A stretch of 64,000 nt of DNA from Nocardia brasiliensis IFM 10847 (GCF_000710915.1 NZ_BAUA01000161.1:1-64000), one strand, 5' to 3'. Shown: positions 17,649-26,206, numbered from the stretch's first letter. Translations and numbers: made by a program. The notes: a model not told the origin generated them from the letters alone.

Positions 17649-19325
17649 TCAGGGCTCGGGGGCAGCCAGCGACTGGAGCATCCGCACCGCCATCCGCGCG
17701 GTCGCGTCGCCGCTGTCCACGTCGTTGATGTGCACCGCGAAGGCCAGGTCACCCATGTTCGCGATGAGCCAGCCGTCGCGTCCCGCGGTCGCCGCGAAGC
17801 CGGTGACGTCGCGGTACATCCGCAGGCTCGCGAACTCGGGGGCGTTGGTCGCGTCCCGCAGCATCGCGCGCAGCCGATCGGTGATCTCGGGCGCCAGCGG
17901 CGCGAGCTGGGCGTCGGTGGTGCTCGGCCGCGCGACCTCGATGAGCGGCGGCGGCACCGAGCCGCGCGCGATCGCCGCCGCGGCGATCGCCATGCCGAAC
18001 GGGCTGGCCAGCACCGCGTCCGAGCCGCCGCCCTGCCGCACCTGCTCGCTGCGTCCCGCGACCGCGAGCCGCCCGGTCACCTCGTCGAGGCCGGGTACCT
18101 TGAAATCGACGCCGACCCCGAGAGCGGGCGCGAACTCGGCCGCCTCCGGCACCGGAACATCTTGCGGCGCCTTGCCTTTGGCGAGCGCGGCAACGGCGCG
18201 GAACAGCTCGATATTGCCGCCGACCGGGTACAGCCCGGTGAACGCCACCGGCCCGTGCTCGCTGGCCTGGGTGTTCTGCGCGACCGCGACCACCGCACCG
18301 CTGGAGGGCTGGATCGCGACGATCGAGGCGGGCGTCGGCGCGCTGACCACCGCGTCCTCGGCGGCGCGCTGCAAACGCTGGTCCATGGTGCCCGCGATAT
18401 CCGGGCCGGGCGGGCCCTGCTCGCCGGCCAGCTGCGTGACGAACCGGCCGTCCTGCTCGAATACCTGCACGCCCCAGCCGGAATGCTGATCCTGGCTCTC
18501 CTGCTGCACCTTGCGCAGCGCGTCCAGCATGGGCGACCAGACGCGGCGGTCGGCGGAGATGAGCCGCTGCTGCTTTTCCATCACGACGCCGGGGATGGGC
18601 GCCATATCCGGCTGCAGCAGTTCGAAATCGGATTCCCGCAGGTTCACCGCGACCACCGGCTTACCCTGCGAGGTGGCCACCTGCTGCATCAGCGAGGGCC
18701 CGGTGATCAGCGGGGCGACCGGCTCGATCGCCTTGGCCAGCGCGTTGGTCGAGCCGACCGGGTCGGGCATCTTCGCCGGGTCGAGCTTGATCACGTTGAT
18801 CGGCTGCTCGGTCATCAGCGGCTGGCCCGCGATGTCGTTGACCTTGGGCGCGGGGGTGGGCTGGGTGCGCACCAGGCGCACGGTGCGGTTGTGGTCGAGC
18901 TGGGGCATGACGATCGCCGGATCCCACGAGATGCGCCAGCCGATCGCGAGCTTGCGCACGTTGCCCTGCAGGCTGTAGTTCCAGTTTTTGCGGTCGCCGA
19001 AGTTCCAGTCGGCATCCATGCTGAAGATGGCCGATTCCGCGTCGAGCCCGATGAACTGGGTCTTCCGATAATCCACCTTGCCCGGCTGCAGGCCGGCAAA
19101 CATTTGCTTCAGGGTTGCCGAAGCTGCGGTGGGATACGACGTGAGTTCCGAGGCGCGGGTGTAGTCCTGTTTGTCGAGCAGTTCGGTGAAACGCTCGACG
19201 ACCGCCTCGGCCTCGTTCTTACCCTCGTGTATCCCGCACGATCCCATTGCGATCGCAAGCGCCGCCACCCCCGCGAGTGCCATAGCGCCCCGGACGCGGA
19301 AGCGGCGGGATCCCCACACATCCAT
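17649..19325 (-). CDS. Penicillin-binding-protein-like lipoprotein, catalytically degenerate
   Basis: A 558-residue exported protein. The N-terminus is a signal peptide ending AIAMGSC, an atypical lipobox. Residues about 30-140 form an NTF2-like (MecA_N) domain, followed by a linker domain and a transpeptidase-like domain from about 290. Where active proteins have YPPGSTFK, this one has YPVGGNIELF near residue 370, so the nucleophilic Ser is Gly and the Lys is Glu. The C-terminal KTG strand is also unrecognisable (AATAGRDGW). The fold resembles Rv2864c-type PBP lipoproteins, but it should not form acyl-enzymes. ATG 19325 has GAAGAG 8 nt upstream; GTG 19334 is less likely. A structural or regulatory role is inferred. 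Confidence 0.85.
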   Translation of the reverse strand: MDVWGSRRFRVRGAMALAGVAALAIAMGSCGIHEGKNEAEAVVERFTELLDKQDYTRASELTSYPTAASATLKQMFAGLQPGKVDYRKTQFIGLDAESAIFSMDADWNFGDRKNWNYSLQGNVRKLAIGWRISWDPAIVMPQLDHNRTVRLVRTQPTPAPKVNDIAGQPLMTEQPINVIKLDPAKMPDPVGSTNALAKAIEPVAPLITGPSLMQQVATSQGKPVVAVNLRESDFELLQPDMAPIPGVVMEKQQRLISADRRVWSPMLDALRKVQQESQDQHSGWGVQVFEQDGRFVTQLAGEQGPPGPDIAGTMDQRLQRAAEDAVVSAPTPASIVAIQPSSGAVVAVAQNTQASEHGPVAFTGLYPVGGNIELFRAVAALAKGKAPQDVPVPEAAEFAPALGVGVDFKVPGLDEVTGRLAVAGRSEQVRQGGGSDAVLASPFGMAIAAAAIARGSVPPPLIEVARPSTTDAQLAPLAPEITDRLRAMLRDATNAPEFASLRMYRDVTGFAATAGRDGWLIANMGDLAFAVHINDVDSGDATARMAVRMLQSLAAPEP

Positions 19326-19733
19326 GTCGCCCACTCTTCACTCTTGTCACTCCAGTAACAAGACCACCGTACCTGAAAAAGACCTGTCTGCGGTGCCTCC
19401 GCCGCAAGGACGTTACCCATGCTCAGCATCTCAATTGTGCCCGAAATCTCCCATCTCGGGGGTCCGATCATGATCGGTGTCCAGTGCTACGGCGACAACC
19501 GGCGCCGCTACCGTACCGGGCGCTCCCGCAAAGTCGTGCGCTTACTGACTTACTCGGCGTTTCGGATCAATGGGTACCCAGACGGGGTCCGGACGAACCG
19601 TAGAACAGTCGCCCGGACCACCGCCTGAACCAGCGGCGAACTCTGTTCGCACAGAGCGGAACCATTCGCGCGAATTGCGACGTAATCTTGTAATCAACGT
19701 AAGCAGCACTACACAGTAAGTAGGTGATTCCCC
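19326..19733. other. Gene-poor intergenic region with palindromes
   Basis: This 408-bp stretch between divergent genes has no convincing gene. It holds an imperfect inverted repeat at 19343-19362 (CTTGTCAC-TCCA-GTAACAAG) just upstream of the PBP-like gene, a perfect 14-bp palindrome CCGATCATGATCGG at 19464-19477, and overlapping short inverted repeats at 19636-19656 (GCGAAC-TCT-GTTCGC and CTCTGT-TCGC-ACAGAG). The last 60 bp before 19734 are AT-richer and probably contain that gene's promoter. Confidence 0.5.
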
Positions 19734-20345
19734 ATGAGACAGCACCATCGGGGACGAGGCTTCGGCCGACCCGGCGGCTGGCAGCAGGCCGACCTCCCGG
19801 ATCCCGCGGACGCACCGGATTGGTTCGCGGGCAGGTTGCCCGCCGACTGGTTCGCCGGCCCGCCCGTCATCGAGATCGACCGGGACGAGATCGTCGTCAT
19901 CGGCGAACTGCCGATCCCGCAGCCGGAGAAGACCCCGATCGACGCACCCGCGGAAGGCGATACCGAAGCGCCGACCGAGGAAGTTCCGCGGGCGACCAAG
20001 GAGGGGGCCGTCTCCCGATTCCGCGAATCCACCCGCTCCGCCCGGATGCAGATCGCCGACGAAGCGCAGCGCCGCTACGGCCGCAGCGTGGCCTGGGGCG
20101 TATCGGTCGACGGGGAGCGCCTCCTGTTCACCCACCTGGCCGTGCCCGTGATGACGCGGTTGCGTCAGCCCGAGCGCAAGGTGCTGGACACGCTGGTCGA
20201 CGCGGGCGTGGCGCGCTCGCGCGCCGACGCGCTGGCCTGGACGGTGAAACTGGCCGGGCAGCACGCGGAATCGTGGCTGGCGGAACTGCGCGACGCCATG
20301 CGCAAAGTGGATGATCTGCGCGCGGAGGGGCCGCAGGGTCTGTAA
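19734..20345 (+). CDS. Conserved actinobacterial protein of unknown function
   Basis: A 203-residue soluble protein. The first 100 residues are rich in Gly, Pro and acidic residues with two WFAG repeats (APDWFAGRLPADWFAGPP) and look disordered. The C-terminal 100 residues are well ordered and resemble a family seen throughout actinomycetes: FRESTRSARMQIADEAQRRYG, then VSVDGERLLFTHLAVPVM and LDTLVDAGVARSRADALAW. The last part looks like a ribbon-helix-helix-type dimer region, which would suggest nucleic-acid binding, but this is a guess. ATG 19734 follows AGGTGA at 7 nt. It lies 17 bp upstream of aroQ. Confidence 0.8.
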   Translation: MRQHHRGRGFGRPGGWQQADLPDPADAPDWFAGRLPADWFAGPPVIEIDRDEIVVIGELPIPQPEKTPIDAPAEGDTEAPTEEVPRATKEGAVSRFRESTRSARMQIADEAQRRYGRSVAWGVSVDGERLLFTHLAVPVMTRLRQPERKVLDTLVDAGVARSRADALAWTVKLAGQHAESWLAELRDAMRKVDDLRAEGPQGL

Positions 20346-20349
20346 GGAC

Positions 20350-20362
20350 TAGTGTTGCGGGC
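20350..20362 (+). promoter_or_regulatory. -10 element for leaderless aroQ
   Basis: TAGTGT at 20350-20355 lies 7 nt before ATG 20363, just after the stop of the preceding gene. Confidence 0.55.
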
Positions 20363-20803
20363 ATGTCCGCACCTGGTCCGATCCTGGTCCTCAACGGCCC
20401 GAACCTGAACATGCTCGGCACCCGGCAGCCGGAGGTTTACGGGTCGGCGACGCTCGACGACGTCGTGGAACTCTGCAGGCAGACCGCCGAACGCTACGGC
20501 CGCGAGATCGCGGCGTTCCAGTCGAATTCCGAAGGCGCGCTGATCGACCGCATCCATCGCGCGCGTGGCGTCGAATCGGCCATCGTGATCAATCCCGGCG
20601 GACTCACCCACACCTCGGTGGCACTGCGGGACGCGCTGGTGATTCCGGAGGTGCCGATCGTCGAGGTGCACATCAGCAACGTGCACGCGCGGGAGGAATT
20701 CCGGCACCACTCCTATATCTCGCCGATCGCCACCGCGGTGGTCGCCGGAATGGGCATCCAGGGGTACGCGGCAGCCATCGAATTCCTGGTCCGCTCCGCC
20801 TGA
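20363..20803 (+). CDS. aroQ: Type II 3-dehydroquinate dehydratase
   Basis: A 146-residue type II dehydroquinase that converts 3-dehydroquinate to 3-dehydroshikimate in the shikimate pathway. The family motifs are all present: LNGPNLNMLGTRQP with the catalytic loop Tyr following in EVYG, FQSNSEGALIDRIH, INPGGLTHTSVALRDAL, and EVHISNVHAREEFRHHSY with the catalytic His. The length is exactly that of the family. It is away from the other aro genes here. Confidence 0.97.
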   Translation: MSAPGPILVLNGPNLNMLGTRQPEVYGSATLDDVVELCRQTAERYGREIAAFQSNSEGALIDRIHRARGVESAIVINPGGLTHTSVALRDALVIPEVPIVEVHISNVHAREEFRHHSYISPIATAVVAGMGIQGYAAAIEFLVRSA

Positions 20804-20840
20804 TCCGGCGATTCGGGCCCGTTGTCCCGTCGAGCCGGGG

Positions 20841-21287
20841 TCAGGCGATCTGGAAAACCGGAAAGCCCGGGGCGATGGCGGCGAGTTCGTCGTCGGTGGC
20901 GTCCTTGGTGACGCCCTCGAAGAACTTGCCCACCTCCCAGCCCCACTTCTGCAGGTAGAGCCGCAGCAGCGGCACCTTGTCCGCGTCGGCCATTTCGGTC
21001 GCGGTGAATGCCTCGACCCTGCGGCCGAGCCGCAATTCACCGCCGCCCGCGACGCGCAGGTTGCGCACCCACTGGGTGTGGCCGCGCGGGGCGACCAGGA
21101 ATCGCACGCCGTCCTCGCGCACCAGCAGATTCACCATCGTGGTCCGCCACTCCCCGCTCTTGCGCCCACGCACCGCGAGCAGCCGCGAACCCATCACACT
21201 GATGCCGAGCCGGGGCAGCCAGTTCGCGATCCGGTTCATGATCGGATCCAGGCCGGACGGGCCGATGTATCGGGTGCCGAGGTCCAT
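20841..21287 (-). CDS. Deazaflavin (F420)-dependent nitroreductase-family oxidoreductase
   Basis: A 148-residue protein of the Ddn/FDOR family. Typical features are the sequence LLAVRGRKSGEWRTTMVNLL for cofactor binding, FLVAPRGHTQWVRNLRVAG, and the C-terminal LRLYLQKWG. Such proteins use F420H2 to reduce quinones or nitro compounds. ATG 21287 has a perfect AAGGAG at 7 nt; upstream in-frame starts are rejected because they would run through the operator region. Two copies of an 11-bp palindrome lie upstream at 21305 and 21357, so the gene is probably repressed by a TetR-type protein encoded elsewhere. Confidence 0.88.
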   Translation of the reverse strand: MDLGTRYIGPSGLDPIMNRIANWLPRLGISVMGSRLLAVRGRKSGEWRTTMVNLLVREDGVRFLVAPRGHTQWVRNLRVAGGGELRLGRRVEAFTATEMADADKVPLLRLYLQKWGWEVGKFFEGVTKDATDDELAAIAPGFPVFQIA

Positions 21288-21304
21288 TTCTTCACTCCTT
21301 ATGT

Positions 21305-21370
21305 GAGCACTGCTCTCTGTTGCGATCAGTGTTCCACGGGGCGATTCGGAAAACAAGAGCACTGCTCTCT
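21305..21370. promoter_or_regulatory. Tandem palindromic operators upstream of the deazaflavin oxidoreductase
   Basis: The 14-mer GAGCACTGCTCTCT occurs twice, at 21305-21318 and 21357-21370, 52 bp apart. Its core GAGCA-C-TGCTC is a perfect palindrome of the kind bound by TetR-family repressors. No TetR gene is adjacent. Confidence 0.7.
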
Positions 21371-21469
21371 ATTTCCCTATCCGCAGGTAGACCCCGATAT
21401 CTACAGATGCACGCCGGTCGACAGCCCCTGTGGATAACCCCGTGGTCGTCGGCACCGGACAATGTGGGG

Positions 21470-22591
21470 ATGACACGGGAAGCCCCGCGCCGGGTGGTGC
21501 TCGCGCCGGACAAGTTCAAGGGGTCGCTGTCCGCGCCTCGGGTGGCGGCGGCGCTGGCCGACGGCATCGGACGGGTGGCACCGGAGGTGGCGGTCGAGCG
21601 GGTACCGGTCGCCGACGGGGGCGACGGCACGGTGGACGCCTTCGTGACGGCGGGATGGCAGCGGGTGGCGCTGCGCGCGCCCGGCCCGACCGGCATCGTG
21701 ACCGAAACGTCGTACGCGGTGCAGGGCACGACCGCCGTCATCGAACTGGCCGCCGTGGTCGGATTGGTGAAACTTCCAGGGGGACAACCCGATCCACTCG
21801 GCGCGAGTACCTATGGGCTAGGCGTTGTACTCGCGCACGCGCTGGACCACGGCGTCACCGATATCGTGCTCGGACTCGGCGGCAGCGCCTCGACCGACGG
21901 CGGCGCGGGCATGGTGCAGGCGCTGGGCGGACGCATCCTGAGCGCCGAGGGCCGCGAATTATCGCCCGGCGGAGCGGCTTTGGCACAGGCGGCGCGATTC
22001 GACCGGTCGCGTCTGCATCCCGGCCTCGGTTCCGTCACCGTTACGGTCGCCTCCGATGTGGACAATCCCCTGCTCGGACCCGCAGGAGCGGTCGCGGTCT
22101 ATGCGCCGCAGAAGGGCGCGGGCGCAACGGATCTCGACATACTCGAGACAGCGCTCGCCAACTGGGCACGGCTCGCGGGACCGGAGTTCGCGGACTGCCC
22201 CGGTGCGGGCGCCGCGGGCGGGACCGGGTTCGGGGCGCTGGCCGTGCTCGGCGCACGGGTGCGCAGCGGCATCGAGGTGATCCTCGAATTGCTCGATTTC
22301 CGAACACTTCTCGAGGCAGCGGCGCTGGTCGTCACGGGCGAGGGCGCCCTGGACCGGCAGAGTCTGCACGGCAAAGCGCCGATCGGGGTCTGCGCGGTCG
22401 CGAATTCGCTGCACGTCCCCGCTGTCGCGGCCGTCGGCCGAACGTCGCTCACCGCGCCAGAGATTCGAGCGGCGGGCTTCGCCGACTGCTACGCGCTCAG
22501 CGATCTCGAACCGGATCCGGAACGCTCGATCGCCACAGCCGCGGCGCTACTGGAGCAGGTCGGCATGCAGATCGCCCGCCGCCACCTCTGA
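21470..22591 (+). CDS. Glycerate kinase
   Basis: A 373-residue glycerate kinase of the GarK/GlxK type, phosphorylating D-glycerate. Motifs: APDKFKGSLSA at the N-terminus, VADGGDGTVDA, LGLGGSASTDGGAGM, and near the C-terminus VTGEGALDRQSLHGKAPIGV. ATG 21470 is preferred because upstream frame extension would cross the operator region and lacks similarity. Glycerate also arises from the glucosylglycerate hydrolase encoded at 55409, but the genes are far apart and no regulatory link is visible. Confidence 0.93.
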   Translation: MTREAPRRVVLAPDKFKGSLSAPRVAAALADGIGRVAPEVAVERVPVADGGDGTVDAFVTAGWQRVALRAPGPTGIVTETSYAVQGTTAVIELAAVVGLVKLPGGQPDPLGASTYGLGVVLAHALDHGVTDIVLGLGGSASTDGGAGMVQALGGRILSAEGRELSPGGAALAQAARFDRSRLHPGLGSVTVTVASDVDNPLLGPAGAVAVYAPQKGAGATDLDILETALANWARLAGPEFADCPGAGAAGGTGFGALAVLGARVRSGIEVILELLDFRTLLEAAALVVTGEGALDRQSLHGKAPIGVCAVANSLHVPAVAAVGRTSLTAPEIRAAGFADCYALSDLEPDPERSIATAAALLEQVGMQIARRHL

Positions 22592-22666
22592 GCTGTGCGC
22601 CGCTTCGCGACCATCGATCACAGCCACGCCACATCGCGACTGCGCGGGGCCACGCGCAGGCCCGCC

Positions 22667-23017
22667 CTAACTCGCCGAAGCCAGCAGATTGCCGAGCAGC
22701 TCGGTGCGGTGCTTGTCGCCCCACTCTTCGAGCGGACGCAAGGCGATGGCGAGTTCCTGGCCGAGCGGAGTGAGCGAATATTCGACGCGGGGCGGGACCT
22801 CGGGATAGACCTCGCGGTGCACGACACCGGAGGCTTCGAGCTGGCGCAGATTCTCCGCGAGCACCTTCTCGCTGACGCCGGTGAGCAGGCGGCGGATCTC
22901 GCCGAAGCGCTGCGGGCTGGCGCCGAGCGCCCACATCAGGTGCAGTTTCCACTTGCCGCCCACGACGTCGATCGCCACGGACATGCCGCACACATCGTGA
23001 TCCGCGTCACTACCCAT
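22667..23017 (-). CDS. HxlR-family transcriptional regulator
   Basis: A 116-residue winged-helix regulator. The family's start CGMSVAIDVVGGKWKLHLMWAL is followed by RFGEIRRLLTGVSEKVLAENLRQLEASGVV (helix-turn-helix) and the wing YPEVPPRVEYSLTPLG. A Cys near residue 9 (DVCGMS) is at the position used by some HxlR proteins for redox or aldehyde sensing. ATG 23017 has AAGGAG upstream. It is divergent from the imine-reductase-like gene at 23161 and very probably controls it; the intergenic AGGT-N10-ACCT at about 23058 is a candidate site. Confidence 0.9.
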   Translation of the reverse strand: MGSDADHDVCGMSVAIDVVGGKWKLHLMWALGASPQRFGEIRRLLTGVSEKVLAENLRQLEASGVVHREVYPEVPPRVEYSLTPLGQELAIALRPLEEWGDKHRTELLGNLLASAS

Positions 23018-23160
23018 GTTCCCCGCACTCCTTCTGACCTCGTTTCGAACCTCGAGGTAAGCAACCACACCTGAACGTGCGGTCTTCCCGACTCTACCTG
23101 CGACAACGACTATGGATCTCGGCGCCGAACCATCCGAATCGAGAACCGAAGGGACACACA

Positions 23161-24042
23161 ATGTCCGAGCAGAACACCCCCCGTTCCGTTTCCGTCGTGG
23201 GCCTCGGGCCGATGGGCCAGTCCATGGTCCGGGCCCTGCTCGACGCCGGCGTCGAGGTGACGGTGTGGAATCGCAGCACCGACAAGGTCGACGCGATGGT
23301 CGAACTCGGCGCCAAGCGGGCCGATACGGTCGCGGCGGCGCTGGCGGCCAACGAGGTGACCGTGCTGAGCCTCACCCACTACGCCGCGATGTACAGCGTG
23401 CTCGAGCAGGCGACAGCTCAGCTGGCCGGCAAGGTGATCGTCAACCTGTCCTCGGACTCCCCGGAGAAGGCGCGCAAGGGCGCCGAGTGGGTCCGCTCGC
23501 ACGGTGCCGAATTCCTGGCCGGCGGGGTGATGTCGGCGGGTGACAACATCGCCCACCCGGCGTCGTACATCTTCTACAGCGGTCCCCGCGAAGTCTTCGA
23601 CGCGCACGCCGAACTGCTGCGCCCGTTGAGCCCGCAGGAGTACCTCGGCCCGGACGACGGTCTGTCGCAGGTCTTCTACCAGGCGTTGCTGACCATCTTC
23701 CACCCGTGGCTGCTCGCCTTCGACCAGGCGACCGCGATGATCGAGCGGTCCGGCAACAGCATCGCGCAGTTCATCCCGTTCGCCGTGCGTTCCGCGGCCG
23801 CGTACCCCTACTTCATGGAGGAGTTCTCGGTCGCCAACCAGAACGGCGGCTGGGCCACGCTGGCGAGCCTGAAGATGATGGACGCGGGCGCGCAGCACAT
23901 CATCGATGCCAGCGAAGAGGTCGGCGTCGACGCGACGTTCTCGCACACCGCACAGGCCTACTGGCGCAAGGCCGTTGCGGCCAGCGAGGAGAAGGGTGCG
24001 GCCGTCTCCACCTACGCCCTGATGCGTGGCGCCGACGCGTGA
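23161..24042 (+). CDS. NADPH-dependent imine reductase-like oxidoreductase
   Basis: A 293-residue two-domain dehydrogenase. The Rossmann motif is VVGLGPMGQSMVRALLDAG followed by VWNRSTDK, whose Arg/Ser/Lys favour NADPH. The all-helical C-terminal half with IEHSG-like IERSGNSIAQFIPFAV and WATLASLKMM is typical of the imine reductase/beta-hydroxyacid dehydrogenase superfamily. ATG 23161 is chosen because upstream residues do not match the family. It is divergent from an HxlR regulator, an arrangement common for stress-inducible reductases. The natural substrate is unknown. Confidence 0.87.
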   Translation: MSEQNTPRSVSVVGLGPMGQSMVRALLDAGVEVTVWNRSTDKVDAMVELGAKRADTVAAALAANEVTVLSLTHYAAMYSVLEQATAQLAGKVIVNLSSDSPEKARKGAEWVRSHGAEFLAGGVMSAGDNIAHPASYIFYSGPREVFDAHAELLRPLSPQEYLGPDDGLSQVFYQALLTIFHPWLLAFDQATAMIERSGNSIAQFIPFAVRSAAAYPYFMEEFSVANQNGGWATLASLKMMDAGAQHIIDASEEVGVDATFSHTAQAYWRKAVAASEEKGAAVSTYALMRGADA

Positions 24043-24055
24043 GCCGACCGGGACC

Positions 24056-24086
24056 GATGACCGCCGCCCACCGGGCGGCGGTCATC
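24056..24086. terminator. Intrinsic terminator
   Basis: A perfect 13-bp stem GATGACCGCCGCC / GGCGGCGGTCATC with a 5-nt loop stands between convergent genes. It lacks a clear T-run. Confidence 0.75.
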
Positions 24087-24115
24087 CCCGACTGCGCCAC
24101 GAAAGTGCCCCGCGC

Positions 24116-24352
24116 TCAGGCCGTTTCGGTGCCCAGGCGGGGAAAGGGATTGGTGGAGAAGACGATTTCCACCGCCACCTCGAAATAGGCCGCGATCCGC
24201 AGGGCGAGATGCAGGCTGGGGCTGTACTCGCCGCGTTCCAGGTAACCGATCGTCTGGTAGTGCACGCCGAGCGCCTCCGCCAACTCACGCCGCGAGATGC
24301 CACGCTCGGCGCGCAGCATCGCGATGCGGTTGTAGATGACCTCAGTAGGCAC
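24116..24352 (-). CDS. Small XRE-type HTH regulator linked to an ABC exporter
   Basis: A 78-residue protein that is almost only a helix-turn-helix: VIYNRIAMLRAERGIS then RRELAEALGVHYQTIGYLERGEYSP. It resembles the YozG/HigA-like single-domain regulators. GTG 24352 lies inside the end of the permease gene (11-bp overlap), so it is the last cistron of the ABC operon. It may feed back on that operon. An upstream frame extension to 24472 overlaps the permease and is rejected. Confidence 0.85.
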   Translation of the reverse strand: MPTEVIYNRIAMLRAERGISRRELAEALGVHYQTIGYLERGEYSPSLHLALRIAAYFEVAVEIVFSTNPFPRLGTETA

Positions 24353-25193
24353 GCTGTATCGCTTTCTCGCGGCGCTCGGCCACGCTCGAACCGGATTCCC
24401 GCCGGGCCATCCGGCGTAGCACGAACGGTGCGACCACCAAGCCGACCACGGCCCAGACACCGAGCACGGCAACGGTTTCCAGGTGCCGCCAGGACTGCCC
24501 GAGCTCGATCGCGACCGCCTCGCCGGGCAACATCGCCGAACGCATCCCCAGCCCGAGCCAGTACACCGGGAACGCCTGTGCGAGCCCCTGCACCCAGCCC
24601 GGCAGCGACGTGATCGGGTAGAAGATGCCGGACACCGCGATCACTCCCATGACCGGAAAGGTCATCAACGAGAAGTTGCGCGGGTTGTCGAACATGGACC
24701 CGAAGATCGCGCCGATCGGCAGGGTGGCGAGCAGCCCGAGCACCATCACCCCGATCAGCGTCAGCCACGCCCCGACGGTGTTCAGCGCCAAGCCGTCGAC
24801 CAGGAACATCCCGGGGATCAGGACGAGGGCACCAGGAATGACAACCCAACCGGACACCTGGACGATTTTGCCCAGCAGGTAGCCGACCATGCCATTGGGG
24901 GTCGCCTTGGCGCGCAACAACGTGCCGTCCTCGCGATCCATGGCCAGTTGCTGACCCATCCCGATCATCCCGTTGATCGCGACCAGCATGCCGATCACGC
25001 TGGGCAGCGCGAGCGAGCCGAGCAGCAGTCCGCTCGACTCGAACGACGCGTTGCGCATGAAGAACAGCACGACCAGCATCGCCACCGGCCAGAACAGCAG
25101 CCCGAACAGGTCCTGCCCGTTGGTGAGCCCTTGGCGCAGTTCGATCCGGCCACGGATCAAGCCCTGCCGGACCGCGGGCAGCAGCGGGTTCAT
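24342..25193 (-). CDS. ABC-2 type exporter permease
   Basis: A 283-residue permease with six hydrophobic helices, beginning with a cytoplasmic amphipathic segment. REDGTLLRAKATP after the second helix is the coupling region usual in ABC-2 permeases. Its ATG overlaps the stop of the ATPase gene (ATGA), so the two work together as an exporter of lipid, drug or peptide type. The substrate is not evident. Confidence 0.88.
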   Translation of the reverse strand: MNPLLPAVRQGLIRGRIELRQGLTNGQDLFGLLFWPVAMLVVLFFMRNASFESSGLLLGSLALPSVIGMLVAINGMIGMGQQLAMDREDGTLLRAKATPNGMVGYLLGKIVQVSGWVVIPGALVLIPGMFLVDGLALNTVGAWLTLIGVMVLGLLATLPIGAIFGSMFDNPRNFSLMTFPVMGVIAVSGIFYPITSLPGWVQGLAQAFPVYWLGLGMRSAMLPGEAVAIELGQSWRHLETVAVLGVWAVVGLVVAPFVLRRMARRESGSSVAERREKAIQRAY

Positions 25194-26119
25194 CGTCCTA
25201 CCTCCTCGAGGGTGTGCACGTCGGACTCGAGTTCGCCGGCTTCGTACCGGCGCACCAGCGTCATGTACGTCTCCTCCAGCGAGGCGCGCCGGACCTCCAG
25301 ATCGCCGATCGCGCTGCCGTACTGCTGGAAGAGTTCGTGCACGAACTCGGTCGATTCGGCGGTCGAGTGCACGAACCGCTGCCCGTCGTTGGTCCAGCTG
25401 ATCTCGGCCTGGCCGGAGACCCGTCGCGACAGTTCGTCGGCCGAGCCGTCGGCGATGATCCGCCCGCCGGCCAGGATCATGATCCGGTCGGCGAGTTTCT
25501 CGGCCTCATCGAGGTCGTGTGTGGTGAGCAGGATGGTGGTCTGCTGGTCGTCGGCGAGCCGGTGCACCAGGTCGTGGAATTCGCGCCTGGCCTCCGGATC
25601 GAAACCGGCGGTGGGCTCGTCCAGGAACAGCACCTCGGGCCGCCCGACGATGCCGATCGCCACGTCCATCCGGCGCCGCTGGCCACCGGACAGATCGCGC
25701 AGCCGATGGTTCGCTCGATGCGTGAGACCGACGGCTTCGATGAGTTCGTCGGTGTCCCACGGCCTTCGGATGCGGTCCGTGCCATAGGGCGCGTAAAAGG
25801 AGCCTTGATAGTCGAGCAGTTCACGCACGCGCCACTTGCCGTGATCGCGCCACGACTGCAGGACGACGCCGACGCGGGCGCGCCACGTCTCGTCGCCGTG
25901 CGCCGGATCGACGCCGAGGATCTCGACCCGGCCCGCCGACCGCATCCGGAAGCCCTCGAGGATCTCGATCGTGGTGGTCTTGCCCGCACCGTTCGGGCCG
26001 AGCAGCACGAGCACTTCGCCGTGCCGGGCCCGAAAGGTCACGTCGTGCAGCACGTCGGTCGAGCCGTAACGCATCCGCAGCTTTTCGACGTCGAGGACGA
26101 CGTCCTGACCCACTGTCAT
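25190..26119 (-). CDS. ABC transporter ATP-binding protein
   Basis: A 309-residue ATPase. Walker A is GPNGAGKTTT, the signature LSGGQRRRMD, Walker B LFLDEPTAGFDP and the switch His is in LLTTHDLDEAE. A C-terminal extension of about 90 residues follows the nucleotide-binding domain, as in drug/antibiotic exporters of the DrrA/CcmA type. It is the first gene of a three-gene operon with the permease and a small HTH protein. The start ATG 26119 follows GGGAGGGAATT. It is transcribed divergently from an ArsR-SRPBCC fusion gene. Confidence 0.93.
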   Translation of the reverse strand: MTVGQDVVLDVEKLRMRYGSTDVLHDVTFRARHGEVLVLLGPNGAGKTTTIEILEGFRMRSAGRVEILGVDPAHGDETWRARVGVVLQSWRDHGKWRVRELLDYQGSFYAPYGTDRIRRPWDTDELIEAVGLTHRANHRLRDLSGGQRRRMDVAIGIVGRPEVLFLDEPTAGFDPEARREFHDLVHRLADDQQTTILLTTHDLDEAEKLADRIMILAGGRIIADGSADELSRRVSGQAEISWTNDGQRFVHSTAESTEFVHELFQQYGSAIGDLEVRRASLEETYMTLVRRYEAGELESDVHTLEEVGR

Positions 26120-26154
26120 AATTCCCTCCCGATGGTGGGCATCCCTCGATTCGT

Positions 26155-26183
26155 AGCATAACTACTACATTCCGCCGCGACAA
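26155..26183 (-). promoter_or_regulatory. Promoter of the ABC exporter operon
   Basis: On the minus strand TTGTCG (26183-26178) and TATGCT (26160-26155) are separated by 17 bp, a good sigma-A-type match, about 36 bp before the ATG. Confidence 0.65.
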
Positions 26184-26206
26184 TGCGTAGCAATGATCGA
26201 TCCCGG

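Noticed and set aside
19419..19628. A 69-codon plus-strand frame in the intergenic region
   Set aside because: No ribosome-binding site, no similarity, and Arg-rich composition; treated as non-coding.
19636..19650. GCGAAC-TCT-GTTCGC resembling a LexA (SOS) box
   Set aside because: The actinobacterial box needs four bases between GAAC and GTTC; here there are three, and no SOS gene is adjacent.
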